NCBI GenBank assembly: GCA_022778715.1
Contig: JALFRW010000005.1
Location: 124,001 to 188,000, forward strand
Direction of reading: 5' to 3'
Origin: Ezakiella sp.
Lineage (GTDB): Bacteria > Bacillota > Clostridia > Tissierellales > Peptoniphilaceae
DNA length: 64,000 bases
Of this stretch, positions 60,305-64,000 are shown piece by piece. A program made the position numbers and the translations under genes. Position 1 is the first letter of the stretch. Each line of letters opens with the position of its first letter. The notes under the pieces are model-generated. The model was not told the DNA's origin and did no database searches. It saw only the letters and a program-made list of their open reading frames with translations.

Positions 60305-60352
60305 ATTCTTAGGCATATATTTTAAAATATCAGTTTATTATAGGAGGTTAGC

Positions 60353-60847
60353 ATGACATTTTGTTATAAAAAAGACAAAACAAAATTTGATGAATTTGCA
60401 TCATTTGTCGAAGACCACAAAAATACACCTGGAGCAGTAATGCCGGTTTTACAAGAAGCGCAAAGAATTTTTGGATATATACCGGAAGAAATTGTGAATT
60501 ATATGGCACTAAGATTAAATAAACATTCAAGTGAGATTTATGGTGTGGCTACATTTTATTCGCAATTCACTTTTGAACCACGCGGAAGGCATGAAATTTG
60601 TGTCTGCATGGGCACGGCTTGTTATGTTAAAGGCGCAGACAAAATTCTGGATGAATTTTGTAAGACTTTGAATATTGCACCTAACAGTACAACGGAGGAT
60701 GGAGAATTTACTGTTGTTGAAACTCGTTGTGTTGGCGAATGCGGTGATGCGCCCGTGGTTACAGTTGATGGAAAAAATATACCATTGGTAAAACCGGATA
60801 TGATTGAAACTATTTTATTTGAAGCGGAGGGTATAAAGAATGAATAA
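60353..60847 (+). CDS. hydC: NuoE/HydC-like [2Fe-2S] subunit of the hydrogenase
   Basis: 164 residues. Thioredoxin-like ferredoxin subunit with CMGTACYVKGAD and TRCVGECGDAPVV holding one [2Fe-2S] cluster. The N-terminal helical part (GAVMPVLQEAQRIFGYIPEE, YGVATFYSQF) is typical of NuoE. AGGAGG precedes the ATG. Overlaps hydB by eight bases. Confidence 0.94.
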   Translation: MTFCYKKDKTKFDEFASFVEDHKNTPGAVMPVLQEAQRIFGYIPEEIVNYMALRLNKHSSEIYGVATFYSQFTFEPRGRHEICVCMGTACYVKGADKILDEFCKTLNIAPNSTTEDGEFTVVETRCVGECGDAPVVTVDGKNIPLVKPDMIETILFEAEGIKNE

Positions 60848-62417
60848 AGAAAGCCTTTTAAAGATAAAACAAGACACATATCCGATTTTAATTGAAAGAT
60901 TAAGAAAAGAAAATTTTGTTTTTGATGGAGAAGAAATTTATCCGCAAGGCGAGTTTTACAAAAAACAAAAGAGAATAGTTTTGAAAAATTGCAATGTGAT
61001 AGACCCAAAATCAATTGAAGAATATATTGCAAGAGGTGGATATTTTGCTTTGGAAGAAGCCATTAATAAATATTCATGCGAAGAATTAATAAATATTGTT
61101 AAAGATTCAGGACTTAGAGGTCGCGGCGGTGCAGGTTTTCCAACGGGCAGAAAATGGGAAGCGGCTTTTGTGCAGCCGGAAGGTCAAAAGTATATAATTT
61201 GCAATGCTGACGAAGGCGACCCGGGAGCATTTATGGACAGATCTGTTTTGGAATATGACCCGCACAGCGTGATTGAGGGAATGGCAATTGCAGGTAGAGC
61301 TGTTGGTGCAGATAGAGGGTTTATTTATGTGCGTGCTGAATATCCAAAGGCGGTTCAAACTTTAAGACAGGCGATTGCAAGTGCAGAAGAAATGAATTTG
61401 CTCGGAGAAAACATTTTGGGAAGTGATTTTAGCTTCACAATAGAATTAAGACTTGGCGCCGGAGCATTTGTTTGTGGCGAGGGTACAGCTTTGATGGAAT
61501 CCATCGAAGGGCACAGGGGTATGCCAAGAAATAAGGAATTTAGAACAACGGAAAGAGGACTTTTCGGGAAGCCAACTGTTATAAACAACGTTGAAACATT
61601 TGCAAATGTGGCGCAAATTATAACAAATGGAGCAGAATGGTTTAACTCTGTTGGCACAAAAGACTCTCCGGGTACAAAAGTGTTTGCACTCGTGGGGAAA
61701 GTTAAACATTCTGGACTTGTCGAAGTTCCAATGGGAACTACAATACGAGAAATCGTATTTGACATCGGTGAAGGAATTCAAAATGGCAAGAAAGCAAAAG
61801 CAGTACAAACCGGCGGTCCATCGGGCGGATGCATTCCAACAAATCTTTTTGACACGGCATGCGATTTCGAATCTTTAAAAGGCATCAACTCAATCATGGG
61901 CTCAGGTGGAATGGTTGTAATGGATGAAGACGATTGTATGGTGGACGTTGCGAGATTTTTCCTTGAATTTTCAGTTGACGAATCTTGTGGAAAGTGCACA
62001 CCATGTAGAATTGGAAATAAGAGACTTCTTGAAATGCTAACTGACTTAACAGAAGGTCGTGGTACAACGGAAACTATTGAAAAACTTGAAACTCTTTCAG
62101 AAATAGTTTGCGAAACAAGCCTTTGCGGACTTGGGCAATCAAGTCCAAACCCGGTTTTGTCAACTTTAAAGTATTTCAGAGATGAGTATACCGCTCATAT
62201 TGGAGAAAATAAAACTTGTCCGGCTTTAAGATGTAAAGCACTTCTCGATTACTATATAACTGACAAATGTATAGGATGCACCAAGTGTGCAAAGGCTTGC
62301 CCACAAAGCTGCATAGATGGCGAGGTTAGAAGGAGACACACCATTAATACAAGTGATTGCATTAAATGTGGACAATGTATGGAAGCATGTCCTGTTCAGG
62401 CAATAATATTGAAATAG
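60840..62417 (+). CDS. hydB: NuoF/HydB-like NADH-binding flavoprotein subunit
   Basis: 525 residues. FMN/NADH domain: LRGRGGAGFPTGRKW, CNADEGDPGAFMDRS, GAGAFVCGEGTALMESIEGHRG; the N3-type [4Fe-4S] motif ESCGKCTPCRIG; and a C-terminal two-cluster ferredoxin CIGCTKCAKACP and CIKCGQCMEACP. It lacks the N-terminal thioredoxin-like extension seen in longer HydB proteins, and begins with about 60 residues of unclear fold. Passes electrons between NAD(H) and the hydrogenase clusters, possibly with ferredoxin bifurcation. Confidence 0.94.
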   Translation: MNKESLLKIKQDTYPILIERLRKENFVFDGEEIYPQGEFYKKQKRIVLKNCNVIDPKSIEEYIARGGYFALEEAINKYSCEELINIVKDSGLRGRGGAGFPTGRKWEAAFVQPEGQKYIICNADEGDPGAFMDRSVLEYDPHSVIEGMAIAGRAVGADRGFIYVRAEYPKAVQTLRQAIASAEEMNLLGENILGSDFSFTIELRLGAGAFVCGEGTALMESIEGHRGMPRNKEFRTTERGLFGKPTVINNVETFANVAQIITNGAEWFNSVGTKDSPGTKVFALVGKVKHSGLVEVPMGTTIREIVFDIGEGIQNGKKAKAVQTGGPSGGCIPTNLFDTACDFESLKGINSIMGSGGMVVMDEDDCMVDVARFFLEFSVDESCGKCTPCRIGNKRLLEMLTDLTEGRGTTETIEKLETLSEIVCETSLCGLGQSSPNPVLSTLKYFRDEYTAHIGENKTCPALRCKALLDYYITDKCIGCTKCAKACPQSCIDGEVRRRHTINTSDCIKCGQCMEACPVQAIILK

Positions 62418-62426
62418 GAGGTTCAT

Positions 62427-64000
62427 ATGGTAAATTTAAAAATAAATGATGTAGAGATTAGTGTAGAAAAAGGAACTACTATTTTAAATGCTGCAGAAGA
62501 AATTGGAATTAAAATACCTACGCTTTGTCATTTGGATTTGCATGATATAAAATTTTTAAACAAACTTGCAAGCTGTAGAGTTTGCATGGTTGAAGACGCA
62601 AAGAGCGGAAAACTTTTTCCGGCTTGTGCAACTCCGGTTAAAGAAGGAATGAATATTAAAACGGATTCCTCGAGGGCAGTTCGCGCAAGAAGAACAATGG
62701 TAGAGCTATTGTTATCCGACCATCCGAATTCCTGCCTGACTTGCGCAAAAAATTTGGATTGTCAATTACAAAAAATTGCTCATGACCTTGGAGTAAGAGA
62801 AATTCCATACCACGGTGAAATGAGAAAACTTCCTATTGACTCAAATAGCCTATCAATTGTGCGAAACCCAAACAAATGTATTTTGTGCAGACGCTGCGAA
62901 ACTATGTGTAGCGAAGTTCAAACAGTTGGTGCATTATCAGAAATTGGCAGAGGATTTTACACTCATGTGGGAAGTACATTTAACAGAAGTATGTATGAAA
63001 CTACTTGTACTTTCTGTGGCCAATGCGTAAGCGTTTGTCCAACGGGAGCACTTACAGAAGTTTCCAATATCGGAAAAGTTTGGAGAGCTCTAAATTCTGA
63101 TAAGACAGTTGTGGTGCAAACTGCTCCGGCAGTGCGTGTGGCACTGGGAGAGTGTTTTGATTTAAAAGCGGGAACAATTGTCACCGGGAAAATGGTGACT
63201 GCGCTTAAAAAGCTTGGATTCGACATGGTGTTTGACACAAACTTTGCGGCAGACCTCACAATTATGGAAGAAGCGCATGAATTTGTGGAAAGACTAAATG
63301 GAAATGGTAAACTTCCAATTCTAACTTCCTGTTGTCCGGGCTGGGTCAATTTTATGGAGCAACAATTTTCAGATATGATTGACATACCAAGCACATGTAA
63401 GAGTCCGCACGAAATGTTTGGTGCAATTGCAAAATCTTATTTGTGTGAAAAGATGAATATAAAACCGGAAGACATGTATGTAGTTTCAATTATGCCTTGT
63501 GTAGCAAAGAAATTCGAATCAGCAAGACCGGAGCTTGAAGCAAATGGCAACTCTGATGTGGACACCGTTATCACCACAAGAGAACTCGCTCTTATGATAA
63601 AAGAAGCGGGCATAAATTTCTTAGATCTGGAAGATTCTGCTTTTGACGATCCAATGGGAGAATCAACCGGTGCCGGCGCAATCTTTGGTGCAACGGGTGG
63701 GGTTATAGAAGCTACAGTAAGAACCGCATATAAAACAATCACCGGCGAAGAATTAGATAATTTGGAATTTGAGGCACTAAGAGGATTTGACGGAATCAAA
63801 GAAGCAAATATAAATATTGATGGCAGAAATATTAGAATCGCTGTTGCTAATGGACTTGGCAACACCCGAAGACTTCTGGAAGGCTTAAGAAACGGAGAAG
63901 AACAATTTGATGCAATCGAAGTTATGGCTTGCCCGGGCGGCTGTATCGGCGGCGGCGGTCAACCGTATCATCATGGTAATATATCTGTTCTAAAAAGACG
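62427..64000 (+). CDS. hydA: [FeFe] hydrogenase catalytic subunit (3' partial)
   Basis: First 524 codons; the gene continues past the right edge. AGGAGG precedes ATG 62427. Domains in order: a [2Fe-2S] plant-type ferredoxin (LCHLDLHD, CRVCMVE, CATPV), the His-Cys [4Fe-4S] site HPNSCLTCAKNLDC, a two-cluster ferredoxin CILCRRCETMC and CTFCGQCVSVCP, then the H-cluster motifs TSCCPGW (about 299), MPCVAKKFE (about 356) and ACPGGCIGGGGQPY (about 501). With hydC and hydB it forms a trimeric NAD-linked hydrogenase. Confidence 0.97.
   Translation, partial: MVNLKINDVEISVEKGTTILNAAEEIGIKIPTLCHLDLHDIKFLNKLASCRVCMVEDAKSGKLFPACATPVKEGMNIKTDSSRAVRARRTMVELLLSDHPNSCLTCAKNLDCQLQKIAHDLGVREIPYHGEMRKLPIDSNSLSIVRNPNKCILCRRCETMCSEVQTVGALSEIGRGFYTHVGSTFNRSMYETTCTFCGQCVSVCPTGALTEVSNIGKVWRALNSDKTVVVQTAPAVRVALGECFDLKAGTIVTGKMVTALKKLGFDMVFDTNFAADLTIMEEAHEFVERLNGNGKLPILTSCCPGWVNFMEQQFSDMIDIPSTCKSPHEMFGAIAKSYLCEKMNIKPEDMYVVSIMPCVAKKFESARPELEANGNSDVDTVITTRELALMIKEAGINFLDLEDSAFDDPMGESTGAGAIFGATGGVIEATVRTAYKTITGEELDNLEFEALRGFDGIKEANINIDGRNIRIAVANGLGNTRRLLEGLRNGEEQFDAIEVMACPGGCIGGGGQPYHHGNISVLKR

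Noticed and set aside
1..64000. CRISPR arrays, insertion sequences, prophage or integrative elements
   Set aside because: No regularly spaced repeats, transposase, integrase or phage structural genes were seen anywhere in the window.

Overview
This 64 kb window is a low-G+C (about one third G+C by eye), densely coded chromosome segment of a strictly anaerobic Gram-positive bacterium. Pointers are the [FeFe] hydrogenase with NuoE/NuoF-type partners, the NADH sensor Rex, lipoteichoic acid synthases, a large Gram-positive-type SRP RNA with an Alu domain, a BofA homologue, an MreB/Mbl protein paired with MurA, and strong purine-rich ribosome binding sites. A Clostridia/Tissierellia relative (Peptoniphilaceae-like) fits best, but the sequence alone does not fix the genus. 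I saw no phage, insertion sequence, CRISPR array or integrase; the window reads as core chromosome.

Layout. 1-5537: oligopeptide ABC transporter (binding protein cut at the left edge, two permeases, two ATPases). 5621-7218: a small exported stalk-domain protein and an unrecognised small-gene pair. 7316-8832 (minus): rex-ogg. 8940-12229: an ABC-F ATPase translationally coupled to a CcdA-like protein and a thioredoxin-like lipoprotein. 12735-14922 (minus): threonine aldolase, YfcE phosphodiesterase, tRNA-Ser(CGA) and tadA. 15063-18792 (minus): lipoprotein, LytR-CpsA-Psr protein, type 2 IPP isomerase and YARHG protein. 18866-20188: divergent psd and pssA, which together make phosphatidylethanolamine. 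19646-26255: a tightly overlapping operon pssA-deoD-rocB-like-FAD oxidoreductase-membrane protein-ltaS. 26317-26724: tRNA-Ser(GGA) and SRP RNA. 26794-29514: a second LtaS carrying an unusual C-terminal domain. 29650-31083: aspA. 31231-38322: a long co-directional run (HutD/Ves, membrane propeller-like protein, YedF, MscS, DUF951, racemase, chromate-type transporter pair, phosphoesterase, HAD, PAP2). 38379-45815: homoserine dehydrogenase-like gene, ECF S component, small kinase, MATE exporter, BofA, PgeF, MurA, Mbl and an acetyltransferase. 45932-48198: rpmG-secE-nusG-rplK-rplA from a perfect consensus promoter. 48275-54310: PflX-like radical SAM, TetR, FNT channel, cystine symporter, membrane protein and ferritin. 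54914-57700 (minus): feoA-feoA-feoB and a Cys-rich FeoB partner. 57848-60183 (minus): an SsuABC-like importer. 60353-64000: hydrogenase operon; hydA runs off the right edge.

Several genes needed their starts corrected (TTG for fni and murA; internal ATG for aspA, feoB, the ECF S component and others). Two short genes, rpmG and the FeoB-associated Cys-rich protein, are easy to miss. Best leads for novelty are: the LtaS fused to a degenerate GDPD-like domain, a RocB-like M20 protein that appears to have lost its metal ligands, a repeated TTAGC-N4-GCTAA site in the feo locus, a shared TTTGGGTATA element in a divergent intergenic region, a palindrome in the promoter spacer of the 60 kb transporter, a probably leaderless tadA, a hairpin-rich leader before rpmG-secE-nusG, and an unexplained structured intergenic at 1.4-1.7 kb.
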